A stretch of DNA of 64,000 bases from Klebsiella indica (GCF_005860775.1 NZ_VCHQ01000003.1:1-64000); one strand, 5' to 3'. Shown: positions 26,929-36,916, counted from the stretch's first letter. The notes: a model not told the origin generated them from the sequence alone. A program made the numbers and translations.

Positions 26929-27816
26929 TTACTTGTTAAGGCCGTGTTTCACCAGCCACTGATGCGCAACGTCATCAATGTTGGTGAATTCCGCGAGCTG
27001 TTCATTCATGGCGATCAGGTCTTTGGTGGTCAGTTGCGCCGAAATCTTATTCAACGTACTTTCGATTTCCGGGGTCAGCGTGTTGCTGGCGACAATCGGT
27101 ACGATATTCTGCGCGGCAAATAAGTTTTTCGGATCGCCCAGCGCAACAAAGTGATCTTTCTGGATTTCTGGCGCGGTGGAGGTTAAATCAGCCACCTGAA
27201 TCTGGTTGTTTTTCAGCGCGTTGATTGTCAGCGGTCCCGCGACATCCAGCACTTTAAAGCTTTTGAAATTCAGCCCGTACACATCACGCAGACCCGGAAC
27301 GCCTTCATGACGTGTTTTCCACTCCGCGGGGCCGCCGAGCACCAGTTTGCCAGCGATCGGTTTCAGGTCATCAATCGTTTTCAGGTTGTATTTGTCCGCT
27401 GTTTTCCGGGTTACGACCAACACATCGCTGTCTTGCGCCATTGAGATATTAAGCATCTTCACGTTCTTCGGCAGTTTGCCCGCCAGCACTGTTGCCACAT
27501 CTTCTGGGCTGTGGGCCTGGTTGCTGGCATCCAGGTAGCTCAGCAGCGCGCCGCTATATTCCGGGATAACGTTGATCGAACCATCCAGCAATGCCGGGAT
27601 ATAAACTTCACGGCTACCGATATTGAGTTTTTTCTCGACCGGAATATGTTTCGCTTCCAGCGCGCCAGCGTAAATCGTTGCCAGCAGTTGGCTCTCAGGG
27701 AAATCGGCCGATCCGATAATCACTTTTGTGCTCGTCGTGGGCGCTGCCCAGACAGAAGAGGCGACAGATAAGATGGCGGCACTGAACAGCGTCAAATAGC
27801 GTTTTTTGATATTCAT
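26929..27816 (-). CDS. Osmoprotectant/betaine-type ABC transporter, periplasmic binding protein
   Basis: A 295-residue precursor with signal peptide ending SSVWA-A near residue 25. The mature protein follows the OpuCC/OsmF (YehZ) family: KVIIGSADFPESQLLATIYAGAL, INVIPEYSGALLSYL, TSTAPEIQKDHFVALGDPKNLFAAQNIVP. These proteins bind quaternary ammonium compounds with an aromatic cage; the same family includes the ergothioneine-binding EgtU domain as I recall. The gene is 18 bp from the hutH-like gene, so its ligand is probably the substrate of that lyase. Confidence 0.88.
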   Translation of the reverse strand: MNIKKRYLTLFSAAILSVASSVWAAPTTSTKVIIGSADFPESQLLATIYAGALEAKHIPVEKKLNIGSREVYIPALLDGSINVIPEYSGALLSYLDASNQAHSPEDVATVLAGKLPKNVKMLNISMAQDSDVLVVTRKTADKYNLKTIDDLKPIAGKLVLGGPAEWKTRHEGVPGLRDVYGLNFKSFKVLDVAGPLTINALKNNQIQVADLTSTAPEIQKDHFVALGDPKNLFAAQNIVPIVASNTLTPEIESTLNKISAQLTTKDLIAMNEQLAEFTNIDDVAHQWLVKHGLNK

Positions 27817-27849
27817 CGTATTAACCTTCTGGAGTTAAAGGGCAGGACA

Positions 27850-28530
27850 TCACATGTTTTTGGTGCGTCGGGAAAGTCCCGGCGAGACGATCATTTTCTC
27901 GGAAAGCGAGAAAATAAAATCAATGAGCAGAGCCAGCAGCGCGACAAGCACGGCGCCTGCGATCATCTGGGCAAAATCGTTTGCCGCCCGGCCATCAATA
28001 ATCAACCGTCCCAGCCCGCCCAGCGAAACATAAGCGGCAATTGTGGCGGTTGAGATGATTTGCAGGGTGGCGCTACGAATACCTGAAATAATCAGCGGCG
28101 TGGCGCAGGGCAGTTCCACCTGCATTAACACCTGCAATGGCGTCAGGCCGATCCCGCTGGCCGCATCGTGGACGCTGGGATCAACAGAACGAATCCCGGC
28201 ATGTACCCCCAATGCCACTGGCGGCAGCGCCAGCACCACCAGCACGACAATGCAGGGCAGCACGAAAGCCATATCCGATTCGAACCAGCTCGACATCAGG
28301 ATCACCAGTAAAATAATCAGGCCAAACGAGGGCAGGGAACGTAACGCGTTTGTGGCGCCGATAAGCAGTGCTTCGCCTTTGCCTGTGTGGCCGGTGTAAC
28401 AACCAACCGGGAAAGCGATAGCTATGGCAATAACCAGCGCCACTGCGCTATAGGCGATATGCTGTAACAGTAAAGGGATGATGCCGTCATCGCCGTACCA
28501 GTGGCTGAGATTGAAAAACCATTCAGACAT
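27850..28530 (-). CDS. Osmoprotectant/betaine-type ABC transporter, permease 1
   Basis: A 226-residue inner-membrane protein of the OpuCB/CD (YehW/YehY) class, with about five or six hydrophobic segments. LLLQHIAYSAVALVIAIAIAFPVG, ALRSLPSFGLI and SGIGLTPLQVLMQVELPCATPLIISGIR (the EAA loop region) are characteristic. It forms a heterodimeric channel with the next permease, from which it is separated by three bases. Confidence 0.88.
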   Translation of the reverse strand: MSEWFFNLSHWYGDDGIIPLLLQHIAYSAVALVIAIAIAFPVGCYTGHTGKGEALLIGATNALRSLPSFGLIILLVILMSSWFESDMAFVLPCIVVLVVLALPPVALGVHAGIRSVDPSVHDAASGIGLTPLQVLMQVELPCATPLIISGIRSATLQIISTATIAAYVSLGGLGRLIIDGRAANDFAQMIAGAVLVALLALLIDFIFSLSEKMIVSPGLSRRTKNM

Positions 28531-28533
28531 ACA

Positions 28534-29178
28534 TCATCCTCTTTTCGGTTGCCAACGGCTTAACGCGCGGGTGCCCGCGACCACCAGGCAATCCAGTACA
28601 AACGCCAGCACAATACACAGCACGATGCCCGCGATGATTGGGGTAAGAAACTGCAGCTGGAATCCCTGGGTGAACAGTGAACCGAGCTGTGGAGTGCCAA
28701 TCAGCGCGGCGACGGAGACAATACTGACGTTGGACACGACCGCAACGCGCATTCCTGAACCAATAACCGGTACGGCCAGCGGCAGATCGATCTGGAAAAA
28801 CTGCTGTATCGGTTTGTAACCCAAAGCGCATGCCGATTGCCGGGTGTCGGTGGAGACGGAATCCAGACCGTCACAGACCGTGCGCACCAGGAGGGCGAAG
28901 CTATAAATAGTCAGCGCCACCACCACGTTTATCGGGTCGAGGATTTGTGTGTTTAATATGGCCGGTAGCAGCACAAACAGGGCCAGGGACGGAATGGTAT
29001 AAAGTAAGCCAAAGAGATTGAGAATAACGCTTTTTGCTTTTGGCACGCTATATACCGCCCAGCCTGCGGGAATGGCCAACAACAGGCCAATCACAATCGG
29101 CGTAATGGATAAATAGCTGTGCCAGATCAACAAATTAAGAATATTTTCTCTTTGCCCCCACAACCAGTCAAATCTCAT
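28534..29178 (-). CDS. Osmoprotectant/betaine-type ABC transporter, permease 2
   Basis: A 214-residue partner permease of the OpuC class. LIWHSYLSITPIVIGLLLAIPAGW, LYTIPSLALFVLLPAIL and ACALGYKPIQQFFQIDLPLAVPVIGSGMR mark the family and the coupling loop. Its ATG overlaps the ATPase stop by four bases (29175-29178). Two different permeases with one ATPase and one binding protein is the usual OpuC/YehWXYZ arrangement. Confidence 0.88.
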   Translation of the reverse strand: MRFDWLWGQRENILNLLIWHSYLSITPIVIGLLLAIPAGWAVYSVPKAKSVILNLFGLLYTIPSLALFVLLPAILNTQILDPINVVVALTIYSFALLVRTVCDGLDSVSTDTRQSACALGYKPIQQFFQIDLPLAVPVIGSGMRVAVVSNVSIVSVAALIGTPQLGSLFTQGFQLQFLTPIIAGIVLCIVLAFVLDCLVVAGTRALSRWQPKRG

Positions 29179-30272
29179 GATGCCTCCTGGGTCATTGACT
29201 TACAGGCATCCAGAACATGCTCCAGCGCCAGTGTTCCGACCGGCGCGTGCCGGGCGTCAACCACAACGGCGCGATGACAGGGCGAGCTCAAAGCCGAATC
29301 GAGCAATTGACGCAGCGTTCCCCCTTGCGGGAAGAAGGTGGCGCCAAGGTTGATGGTTTCCGGGGTAATCGCCCCAACCGGCTGATGGGTGTCAAACCAG
29401 CCGCAGGCTTTGCCATTATGGGTCACCAGCAGCCAGCGCTGAGGGGCGATATTGCACGCCTGAGCATGGGAGGCGCCCATTTCCACGGTAGGTTCCGGGC
29501 GGATACCGGACAGCGGGCCAGAGCTGTGGAAGCTCAGTTTGCGATAGCCGCGGTCGCGGCCAATAAAGTCAGCGACAAATTCACTTTGTGGCGCGTTGAG
29601 TAATTCCCCTGGGGTTGCCAGCTGTGCCAGTTTACCGCCGGGCTTGAGAACCGCGACCCGATCGCCCAGCTTCATGGCTTCATCAATATCGTGAGTGACC
29701 ATGATAATGGTCTTACTCACTTCTTTCTGGATGCGCAGGAATTCTTCCTGTAATTGCTCACGGACTACCGGATCGACGGCGCTGAAAGGCTCGTCCATTA
29801 ACATAAACTCGGGATCAGAAGCCAGCGCTCGCGCCACGCCGACACGTTGCTGCTGGCCGCCGGATAATTGCCACGGGTATCTTTTCGCCAGTTGCGGCGC
29901 CAGACCCACCACTTCCAGTAGTTCCGCGGCTCTGGCTCTGGCCTTACTTTTCGTCATGCCGTTAAGAATCGCGGTAGTGGCAATGTTATCGATGATATTT
30001 TTATGCGGGAACAGCCCGGCGTTTTGAATCACATAACCAATTCGCCGACGCAGGTGCACAACATCCATCTGAGCGGTGGTTTCACCATTGAGCAGGATGG
30101 TGCCGGAAGAGGGTTCAACCAGCCGGTTGATCATCCGTAGCGACGTGGTTTTCCCGCACCCGGATGGTCCCACCAGGACAGTAATTTTACCGCCTGGCGC
30201 AACCAGACTCAGACCGTCCACCACTACCGTGCCATCGTCGTAATGCTTGGTCACATTATTAAAAGTAATCAT
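29175..30272 (-). CDS. Osmoprotectant/betaine-type ABC transporter, ATP-binding protein
   Basis: A 365-residue ATPase of the ProV/OpuCA class. ATG 30272 is chosen because AAGG lies seven bases ahead; an in-frame GTG at 30278 is less likely. Walker A GPSGCGKTT, signature LSGGQQQR, Walker B DEPFSAVDP and the H-loop VTHDIDEAMKLGD are complete. The C-terminal 110 residues form a degenerate CBS region (CHRAVVVDARHAPVGTLALEHVL), as in osmoprotectant importers. First gene of a minus-strand operon running through both permeases, the binding protein, the MIO-less lyase, the CoA-transferase, the dehydrogenase and the hydratase. A HutC-like operator lies 69 bp upstream. Confidence 0.9.
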   Translation of the reverse strand: MITFNNVTKHYDDGTVVVDGLSLVAPGGKITVLVGPSGCGKTTSLRMINRLVEPSSGTILLNGETTAQMDVVHLRRRIGYVIQNAGLFPHKNIIDNIATTAILNGMTKSKARARAAELLEVVGLAPQLAKRYPWQLSGGQQQRVGVARALASDPEFMLMDEPFSAVDPVVREQLQEEFLRIQKEVSKTIIMVTHDIDEAMKLGDRVAVLKPGGKLAQLATPGELLNAPQSEFVADFIGRDRGYRKLSFHSSGPLSGIRPEPTVEMGASHAQACNIAPQRWLLVTHNGKACGWFDTHQPVGAITPETINLGATFFPQGGTLRQLLDSALSSPCHRAVVVDARHAPVGTLALEHVLDACKSMTQEAS

Positions 30273-30340
30273 CGTCACGCCTTATGGTTTCTTCCTGCCG
30301 ACAGGTAAAAACGGCAGTGTAAAGTCATTTATGTATATCC

Positions 30341-30352
30341 TTGTATGTACAA
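30341..30352. promoter_or_regulatory. HutC-like operator upstream of the importer/lyase operon
   Basis: TTGTATGTACAA has inverted halves TTGTA and TACAA around two bases and sits ahead of the ATPase gene of the minus-strand operon. A half-site ATGTATAT is ten bases away (30331-30338). It matches the palindromes near hutF/hutC and hutU. Confidence 0.65.
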
Positions 30353-30682
30353 CTAGCAAGCCCTGTGCCATTCACTCGGTTATCATTTTGTTAATTAATT
30401 AATTTGTTGAATAACAATAATTTTTTTATTTTTTGCTAAAAATAGAGAATGAATCCTCTACCATAAGCGGTATGAAATGCGCGCTATAGCTGTATTGTGA
30501 TGTTAAATTTCTGTTTTATTGCACTAATATGGTGCTAATTATTGATTTATTTGCACTATATTGATGCTTTAATGGCGGATTATTACGGTGTTATATTATC
30601 CCTCTCATTCTTTATTTGTTTATCTAATTGTTTTTAATCAATAAAAAAATAAATCCCACTTTGGCATCATATGTGCTTATCA
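30353..30682. other. AT-rich divergent control region between importer operon and hutU
   Basis: This 330-bp stretch holds no gene. It is very AT-rich with T and A runs around 30420-30450 and 30620-30655 and separates two divergent operons, each with a HutC-like palindrome at its own side. Promoters and sites for CAP, NAC or H-NS may be present; I cannot place them with confidence. Confidence 0.5.
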
Positions 30683-30692
30683 TGTATATACA
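30683..30692. promoter_or_regulatory. HutC-like operator upstream of hutU
   Basis: TGTATATACA, within CATGTATATACAAG, is a perfect ten-base palindrome 74 bp ahead of the hutU start. It is the same core as near hutF/hutC and therefore links the hutU operon to the encoded HutC. Confidence 0.7.
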
Positions 30693-30766
30693 AGAGTATT
30701 GAAAAAGGCATTCGCGTTTTTCAGTGGACATCTTTCCTGATTCAATGAAGACAAAAGGTGAAGCGC

Positions 30767-32443
30767 ATGAGCAGTGAATTTTCCCGTTATCGTGATGTTG
30801 AAATCAGAGCACCACGCGGTACCACATTGAATGCCAAAAGTTGGTTGACCGAGGCGCCATTGCGGATGTTGATGAACAACCTGGATCCCGAAGTCGCGGA
30901 AAATCCCAAAGAACTGGTGGTGTACGGTGGTATCGGGCGGGCTGCCCGCAATTGGGAGTGTTATGACAAGATCATTGAGACGTTGAAACAGCTCAATGAT
31001 GATGAAACGCTGTTGATTCAGTCCGGTAAGCCTGCAGGCGTTTTCAGAACTCACACCAACGCACCGCGGGTGCTGATCGCCAACTCAAATCTGGTGCCGC
31101 ACTGGGCAAACTGGGAGCACTTCAACGAACTGGACGCTAAAGGCCTGGCGATGTACGGGCAAATGACGGCAGGGTCGTGGATTTATATCGGCAGTCAGGG
31201 CATCGTTCAGGGGACGTATGAAACCTTTGTTGAAGCGGGACGTCAGCACTACAACGGCTCGTTGAGTGGCCGCTGGGTACTGACCGCCGGACTCGGCGGG
31301 ATGGGCGGCGCACAGCCGCTGGCGGCAACCCTCGCGGGAGCCTGCTCGCTGAATATTGAGTGCCAGCAGTCACGTATCGATTTTCGTTTGCGTACTGGCT
31401 ATGTGGATGAACAAGCCAGTGATATTGATGATGCTCTGGATCGCATCAAACGTTATACCGCTGCCGGGAAGGCGATCTCTGTCGCCCTGCATGGCAATGC
31501 GGCGGAAGTGTTACCCGAACTGGTGAAACGCGGCGTGCGTCCGGATATTGTCACTGACCAGACCAGCGCCCACGATCCGCTGAATGGCTATCTGCCCGCA
31601 GGCTGGCGCTGGGAAACCTATCGCGAGCGTGCAGTCACTGAACCGGCTGTGGTCATTCAGGCGGCAAAAGCCTCGATGGCTGAACATGTTAAAGCGATGC
31701 TCGCCTTCCAGCAGCAAGGCATTCCTGTTTTCGATTATGGGAATAATATTCGCCAGATGGCGAAAGAGATGGGCGTGAGCAATGCTTTTGATTTTCCGGG
31801 CTTTGTACCTGCTTATATTCGGCCTTTATTCTGCCGGGGCATCGGCCCGTTCCGCTGGGTGGCGCTCTCTGGCGACCCGCAAGATATTTATCGCACGGAT
31901 GAAAAAGTCAAAGAGCTGATTGCCGATGATAGCCATCTGCATCGCTGGCTGGATATGGCGAAAGAACGCATCAGTTTCCAGGGGTTACCGGCGCGTATTT
32001 GCTGGGTTGGTCTGGGACAGCGCGCCCGTCTGGGGCTGGCGTTTAACGAAATGGTACGCAATGGTGACGTTTCCGCACCGATCGTTATCGGGCGCGATCA
32101 CCTTGACTCTGGCTCCGTTGCCAGCCCTAACCGCGAAACTGAAGCGATGAAAGATGGTTCTGACGCCGTATCAGACTGGCCTCTGCTTAACGCGCTGTTG
32201 AACACCGCCAGCGGCGCGACCTGGGTTTCGCTGCACCACGGCGGCGGCGTGGGGATGGGGTTCTCTCAGCACTCCGGCGTGGTCATCGTCTGTGACGGCA
32301 GCGATGAAGCGGCAGAACGTATCGTTCGGGTTCTCAGCAATGATCCGGCCACTGGCGTAATGCGCCACGCGGATGCGGGTTACGACATCGCGATTGAATG
32401 TGCCCGAGAACAAGGGCTCAACCTGCCAATGATTACGGATTAA
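30767..32443 (+). CDS. hutU: Urocanate hydratase (HutU)
   Basis: A 558-residue urocanase (ATG 30767 behind AGGTG; a GTG at 30758 is in frame). It converts urocanate to 4-imidazolone-5-propionate with tightly bound NAD+. Typical segments are [60 protein letters not shown], the [10 protein letters not shown] segment with Cys356, and [15 protein letters not shown] near the end. Length is the normal 555-560. It looks like a standard urocanase rather than an obviously divergent paralogue, which favours urocanate itself as the intermediate made by the cluster. Confidence 0.93.
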   Translation: MSSEFSRYRDVEIRAPRGTTLNAKSWLTEAPLRMLMNNLDPEVAENPKELVVYGGIGRAARNWECYDKIIETLKQLNDDETLLIQSGKPAGVFRTHTNAPRVLIANSNLVPHWANWEHFNELDAKGLAMYGQMTAGSWIYIGSQGIVQGTYETFVEAGRQHYNGSLSGRWVLTAGLGGMGGAQPLAATLAGACSLNIECQQSRIDFRLRTGYVDEQASDIDDALDRIKRYTAAGKAISVALHGNAAEVLPELVKRGVRPDIVTDQTSAHDPLNGYLPAGWRWETYRERAVTEPAVVIQAAKASMAEHVKAMLAFQQQGIPVFDYGNNIRQMAKEMGVSNAFDFPGFVPAYIRPLFCRGIGPFRWVALSGDPQDIYRTDEKVKELIADDSHLHRWLDMAKERISFQGLPARICWVGLGQRARLGLAFNEMVRNGDVSAPIVIGRDHLDSGSVASPNRETEAMKDGSDAVSDWPLLNALLNTASGATWVSLHHGGGVGMGFSQHSGVVIVCDGSDEAAERIVRVLSNDPATGVMRHADAGYDIAIECAREQGLNLPMITD

Positions 32444-32451
32444 TTTCCCCG

Positions 32452-32483
32452 GCGAAGGCGGCGGGCTATGCCGCCGTCTTCGC
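32452..32483 (+). other. Intercistronic hairpin between hutU and the permease gene
   Basis: GCGAAGGCGGC and GCCGTCTTCGC form a long stem around a short loop, without a T run after it. It may protect the upstream message or reduce read-through into the permease gene. Confidence 0.5.
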
Positions 32484-32501
32484 GCTGACCGGAGCGCAGC
32501 C

Positions 32502-33899
32502 ATGAATAATAACAACACAACATACATCGAAACACGTTCTATTGAACCCATCCCCGATAGTGAACGCCACGGCAGTATTTTCAGCCAGTTCACCCTGTGG
32601 CTGGGGGCTAACCTGCAAATCACCGCAATGGTCACCGGTGCATTAACCATCGTATTCGGCGGGGATGTTTTCTGGTCGCTGGCGGGTCTGCTGCTGGGTC
32701 AGGTTGCCGGCGGGATTGTAATGGCATTACATGCCGCGCAGGGGCCGCAACTGGGGATACCGCAGATGATCAGCAGCCGGGTGCAGTTTGGGGTCTACGG
32801 CGCCTGTCTGCCAATTCTGCTGGTTTGCCTGATGTACCTGGGTTTTATCGCCACCGGCGCCGTGCTGTCCGGTCAGGCGATCTCGGCGGTGTTCCATACG
32901 TCGGAAACCGGCGGTATTCTGCTTTTTGCCGCCGCTACGCTGGTTATCGCTTATATCGGCTATCGCTTGATCCACCTGTTAGGTAAGCTGGCGAGTCTGG
33001 TGGGAATTATCGCGTTTATCTATTTGCTGTGTAAAATCAGCACCTCTTCGGCAATTGGCGACCTGCTGAGTATCCGACCTTTTAGCTGGAGCACGTTTTT
33101 GACCGCCACGGGTCTTGCTGCCTCCTGGCAGATCACTTTTGGTCCCTATGTCGCCGATTATTCTCGCTATCTGCCGCGAAGCACTTCGCCCGGAAAAGTA
33201 TTTTGCGCTGTCGGAAGTGGGTCAGTGATTGGCGCGCAAATCGCCATGACCGTCGGGGTGCTGGCTGCCGCGCTCTCTCAGGGAAAGCTGGTCGGCCATA
33301 AAGTGGACTATATTGTTGGCCTGGGGGGTGTCGGCGTGATTGCCACGCTGCTGTATCTGAGTATCGCGTTTGGCAAATTGACCATTAATACCCTGAATGC
33401 CTACGGTAGCCTGATGTGTCTGGCGACGGTTTACAGCTGCGGGAAGCAGCGATCGCATGTGAGCCAGCGGGCGCGTCTGCTGGTGCTGGCAGTCATTATC
33501 GCCCTGGCGACCGGTGTCGCGATTGTGGGGCAGCACGCTTTCCTGCCGGCGTTTAAATCTTTCCTGTTATTCCTGCTGACCTTCTTTACGCCGTGGAGCG
33601 CGGTTAACCTGGTTGATTACTATTTCTTTAACCACCAGACAATAGATCTGGAGGCGCTGAATGATGCGAACGGGAAGTACCAGGCGTGGAACGCGACGGG
33701 AATTGGGGTTTATCTTTTTGGCGTGGCGGTACAGACACCATTTATTGATAGCGGGTTCTATTCCGGCCCGTTTGTGAAAATGCTTGGCGGTATTGATATC
33801 TCGTGGATAGTCGGGCTGGCGCTGCCCGCGACGCTCTACTACATCCTGCGCAAAGTTCAGTCCGCCCCGGCGGCGGCCGACACCGCCATCAGCCGTTAA
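32502..33899 (+). CDS. NCS1 (purine-cytosine permease-like) transporter
   Basis: A 465-residue protein with about 12 hydrophobic segments. [59 protein letters not shown] and [15 protein letters not shown] are NCS1/CodB-type motifs. Permeases of this family occur in hut clusters of pseudomonads and are thought to carry urocanate or another imidazole compound. Located between hutU and hutI on the same strand, so urocanate uptake is the likeliest role. Confidence 0.85.
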   Translation: MNNNNTTYIETRSIEPIPDSERHGSIFSQFTLWLGANLQITAMVTGALTIVFGGDVFWSLAGLLLGQVAGGIVMALHAAQGPQLGIPQMISSRVQFGVYGACLPILLVCLMYLGFIATGAVLSGQAISAVFHTSETGGILLFAAATLVIAYIGYRLIHLLGKLASLVGIIAFIYLLCKISTSSAIGDLLSIRPFSWSTFLTATGLAASWQITFGPYVADYSRYLPRSTSPGKVFCAVGSGSVIGAQIAMTVGVLAAALSQGKLVGHKVDYIVGLGGVGVIATLLYLSIAFGKLTINTLNAYGSLMCLATVYSCGKQRSHVSQRARLLVLAVIIALATGVAIVGQHAFLPAFKSFLLFLLTFFTPWSAVNLVDYYFFNHQTIDLEALNDANGKYQAWNATGIGVYLFGVAVQTPFIDSGFYSGPFVKMLGGIDISWIVGLALPATLYYILRKVQSAPAAADTAISR

Positions 33900-33909
33900 G
33901 GAGAACGTT

Positions 33910-35118
33910 ATGTATACTCTTTGGCACCATTGCCGTATTGCCACCATGGCTGGCGGTCATTATCAGTTGCTTGACGATGGCGCGATGCTGACGCATGACG
34001 CGGAGATTTTCTGGGTTGGCAATCGGGAAGATCGGCCTGATGTTCCCGTCGCGCAGCGGATTGATTTACAGGGGCGGGTGGTGACGCCGGGCATGGTCGA
34101 TTGTCACAGTCATGCGGTCTTCGGCGGTAATCGGGCGCGGGAATTCGAAATGCGCCTCACCGGCGCAAGCTATGCGGAGATCGCCGCCGCTGGCGGGGGG
34201 ATCGCCAGTACGGTGAATGCCACACGGCAAGCCAGTGAAAAGCAACTGTTTGACAGCGCACTGCCGCGTCTTAAAGCGCTGTGTCAGGATGGCGTAACGA
34301 CCCTTGAGATCAAATCAGGCTATGGTCTGGATCTGGCTAACGAACGCAAAATGCTGCGGGTTATTCGCCAGTTAGGCGATGCTCTGCCGCTAACCCTGCG
34401 CAGCACCTGCCTGGCGGCCCATGCGGTGCCCGTAGAATATCAGGGGCGTGCGGATGCCTGGATTGACTATATCTGCGAGCAACTGCTGCCGGAGCTGCAT
34501 CAGGAAGGGCTGGTGGATGCGGTGGACGCATTCTGCGAACACCTGGCATTTTCGCCATCCCAGGTGGAGCGGGTATTTCAGGCCTCCCGTCAGTTGGGCC
34601 TGCCGGTGAAGCTCCATGCCGAACAGCTATCACTGCAGCATGGCGCGGCGCTGGCTGCGCGTTACCAGGCGCTGTCGGCGGATCATCTGGAGTATTTATG
34701 TGAGGAAGATATTGCGGTGATGGCCCGTCAGGGTACGGTTGCTGTGCTGTTGCCTGGCGCCTATTACTTCCTGCGAGAGAAACAGTTACCGCCGGTAGCA
34801 TTACTGCGCCAGTATCAGGTTCCTGTGGCCCTTGCCAGTGATTTAAATCCCGGAACCTCGCCAGTATTGTCTCTGCGTCTGATGATGAATATGGCCTGTA
34901 CGCTGTTCCGTATGACGCCGGAAGAGGCGCTGGCCGGCGTCACGATAAATGGCGCGAAGGCGCTGGGGCTGGAGCGGAAGTGCGGATCTCTGGAAGCCGG
35001 AAAAGAGGCCAGTTTTGTGGTATGGGATATCGCCCATCCGTCGGAACTGAGTTACTGGCTGGGGGGCACGCTGACAAAACAGGTCATTTATCAAGGTAAG
35101 GAGGTATATCGTGATTAA
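33910..35118 (+). CDS. hutI: Imidazolonepropionase (HutI)
   Basis: A 402-residue amidohydrolase that opens 4-imidazolone-5-propionate to N-formimino-L-glutamate. Motifs are [30 protein letters not shown] metal and substrate residues, [38 protein letters not shown] and [12 protein letters not shown]. All expected metal ligands are visible. AAGGAGAACGTT precedes the ATG. The hutG start overlaps its end by eight bases. Confidence 0.94.
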   Translation: MYTLWHHCRIATMAGGHYQLLDDGAMLTHDAEIFWVGNREDRPDVPVAQRIDLQGRVVTPGMVDCHSHAVFGGNRAREFEMRLTGASYAEIAAAGGGIASTVNATRQASEKQLFDSALPRLKALCQDGVTTLEIKSGYGLDLANERKMLRVIRQLGDALPLTLRSTCLAAHAVPVEYQGRADAWIDYICEQLLPELHQEGLVDAVDAFCEHLAFSPSQVERVFQASRQLGLPVKLHAEQLSLQHGAALAARYQALSADHLEYLCEEDIAVMARQGTVAVLLPGAYYFLREKQLPPVALLRQYQVPVALASDLNPGTSPVLSLRLMMNMACTLFRMTPEEALAGVTINGAKALGLERKCGSLEAGKEASFVVWDIAHPSELSYWLGGTLTKQVIYQGKEVYRD

Positions 35119-35914
35119 GGCGTTTGATTTACGGCAGGGAAATCTGCCGTTACTGGTCAGTATGCCCCATGCGGGAACGTTGTTAACTCCCGAAGTCTCG
35201 CGCGGCCTCACCCCCCGAGCGCAGCGTCTGGAGGATACTGACTGGCATATTCCCTTGCTCTATCAGACCATCGCTGACATGGGGGCCAGCACCCTGTGCG
35301 CGCGCTATTCCCGCTATGTTGTGGATCTTAATCGCCCGGCGGATGACAAACCGCTTTACAGTACGGCGACAACGGGCCTGTTTACGGACATCTTTTTTGA
35401 CGGCGAAGCGCTTTTTCATCCTGGCGATGAGCCGGATGAAGCGACGAAGGCCGCGATTCTGGAGAATGTCTGGCGGCCCTATCATCAGGCGCTCGCGGAT
35501 GAACTGGCGCGGCTGCGGGAGAAATTCGGCTATGCGCTACTCTGGGACGCGCATTCGATCAAATCGGTCGTACCGCGTCTGTTTGAGGGACGTCTGCCGG
35601 ATCTGAACTTCGGCACCGCTGATGGACTCAGCTGCGCTCTGCCGCTCAGCGACGCACTGCTGGCAAGCTGTGACCGTTTCCCGCACTACAGCAGGGTTCT
35701 CAATGGCCGCTTTAAAGGAGGGTATATCACCCGCCATTACGGCGATCCTGATAACCATATTCATGCGGTGCAACTGGAAATGGCGCAATGCTGCTATATG
35801 GATGAAGAGAGCTTTGCCTATATGCCCGAGAAAGCCGGGCAGATGCAGCGCGTGCTGGAAACCTTGCTTAATACAGCACTGCAGTGGGGACGAGAGCAGT
35901 ATAAAGCGCGCTGA
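35111..35914 (+). CDS. hutG: N-formylglutamate deformylase (HutG)
   Basis: A 267-residue N-formylglutamate amidohydrolase, GTG start at 35111. It gives glutamate plus formate as the last step of the five-step pathway. The pattern [28 protein letters not shown] (EDTDWHI), [35 protein letters not shown] and [25 protein letters not shown] is diagnostic. It is unrelated to the arginase-like formiminoglutamase of Klebsiella hutG and pairs functionally with HutF. Confidence 0.94.
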   Translation: MIKAFDLRQGNLPLLVSMPHAGTLLTPEVSRGLTPRAQRLEDTDWHIPLLYQTIADMGASTLCARYSRYVVDLNRPADDKPLYSTATTGLFTDIFFDGEALFHPGDEPDEATKAAILENVWRPYHQALADELARLREKFGYALLWDAHSIKSVVPRLFEGRLPDLNFGTADGLSCALPLSDALLASCDRFPHYSRVLNGRFKGGYITRHYGDPDNHIHAVQLEMAQCCYMDEESFAYMPEKAGQMQRVLETLLNTALQWGREQYKAR

Positions 35915-36473
35915 ACGAGGAATACCGTTTCCGAGCGTTAACGTGCAGGCGCTGCGAGCAGCGGAGCGGTTCATCAATATCACCTGTATCTCATCAGTCG
36001 CGTGATGAGAACAACGTCTTCCCCGTCGTACCGATGGGGAAATCGCTTTTCGATGACATAACTCATGCAGTAAAACGCGCCGGAGCAGCGTGCAGGGGTA
36101 AGATATTAGCTGGCATTGACCAGCCCCGGAGATAACGCATCACGATTACAGCCAACCCATGGGCTGTTGCTACCTTACTCACCTTGACCATTAAAAGCGT
36201 CTGGAATGTCTTTGATTTCCCGCCAGTGTCTATTGAATACCCGATAAGTGGATGAAAACCCGTCTTTTCTGCTGCCTATTTTATAAATCGGTATTTTCGA
36301 TGCATCTTTGTCATTGCCTGATATCTCTCCGTTACCTGGTAAATAACTATTTATTTTTCAGTAAATTAAAATAAAAGCATGTGGACTGAAAAGGCGAAGA
36401 ACAGGGTCTATGCTTATAAAAAGGACAAAAATGAGACCTGTGGGGGGAATACCCCTTCTTTGAATGGGTTGAA
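35915..36473. other. Gap between hutG and the suf promoter without a supported gene
   Basis: About 560 bp. Frames reading on from the hutG side show no recognised family and no ribosome site. The left half is moderately GC-rich, the right half (36280-36420) is AT-rich. It marks the right border of the inserted hut-like block against the conserved suf operon. An RNA gene (E. coli has RydB near here) was looked for but not recognised. Confidence 0.4.
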
Positions 36474-36492
36474 GTGATAATCATTATCACTA
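36474..36492. promoter_or_regulatory. Fur-box-like sequence upstream of sufA
   Basis: GTGATAATCATTATCACTA is close to the Fur consensus GATAATGATAATCATTATC and lies about 45 bp ahead of the sufA ATG. In E. coli the suf operon is repressed by Fur and activated by IscR and OxyR, so an iron-controlled site is expected here. Confidence 0.75.
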
Positions 36493-36536
36493 CCATAATG
36501 AGATGCCCTGAGGGCGTCAACCTATGAGGTAGAGCG

Positions 36537-36914
36537 ATGGATTCACATGCAGGAACGTTTAACCCCGATGATTTTAGCTGGCGCGGCCTGACGATGACAT
36601 CGTCGGCGGCGGCCCATATTTGCGATCTGATCCGCAAACAGCCAGATATGCGAGGGTTGCGTCTGAGCGTTAAAACCAGCGGCTGCGCCGGTTTTGGCTA
36701 TGTTCTCGAATTAATCGCCGAACCGGCGAAAGATGACCTGTTGTTTGAGCGAGACGGCGCGAAGCTCTGGGCGCCGCTGCAGGCGATGCCGTTTATCGAT
36801 GGCACCGAAATTGATTATGTCCGCGAGGGCTTAAATCACATCTTTAAATATCATAACCCGAAAGCGCAGCACGAATGCGGCTGCGGTGAGAGTTTTGGCG
36901 TTCAGGCGGAGTAA
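36537..36914 (+). CDS. sufA: Fe-S cluster carrier SufA
   Basis: A 125-residue A-type carrier close to E. coli SufA (122). The three cluster-binding cysteines are present: one in [12 protein letters not shown] and two in [10 protein letters not shown]. It receives Fe-S clusters from the SufBC2D scaffold and passes them to apoproteins. GAGGTAGAGCG precedes the ATG. First gene of the suf operon; sufB starts two bases after its stop. Confidence 0.95.
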   Translation: MDSHAGTFNPDDFSWRGLTMTSSAAAHICDLIRKQPDMRGLRLSVKTSGCAGFGYVLELIAEPAKDDLLFERDGAKLWAPLQAMPFIDGTEIDYVREGLNHIFKYHNPKAQHECGCGESFGVQAE

Positions 36915-36916
36915 CT

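Noticed and set aside
26929..30272. Naming the importer as the osmoprotectant system OpuC/YehWXYZ
   Set aside because: Its operon partners and HutC-like operator point to catabolism; the family likeness is kept in the call but no symbol is given.
35915..36473. Possible RydB sRNA near sufA
   Set aside because: I could not recognise the sequence or a convincing promoter-terminator pair.
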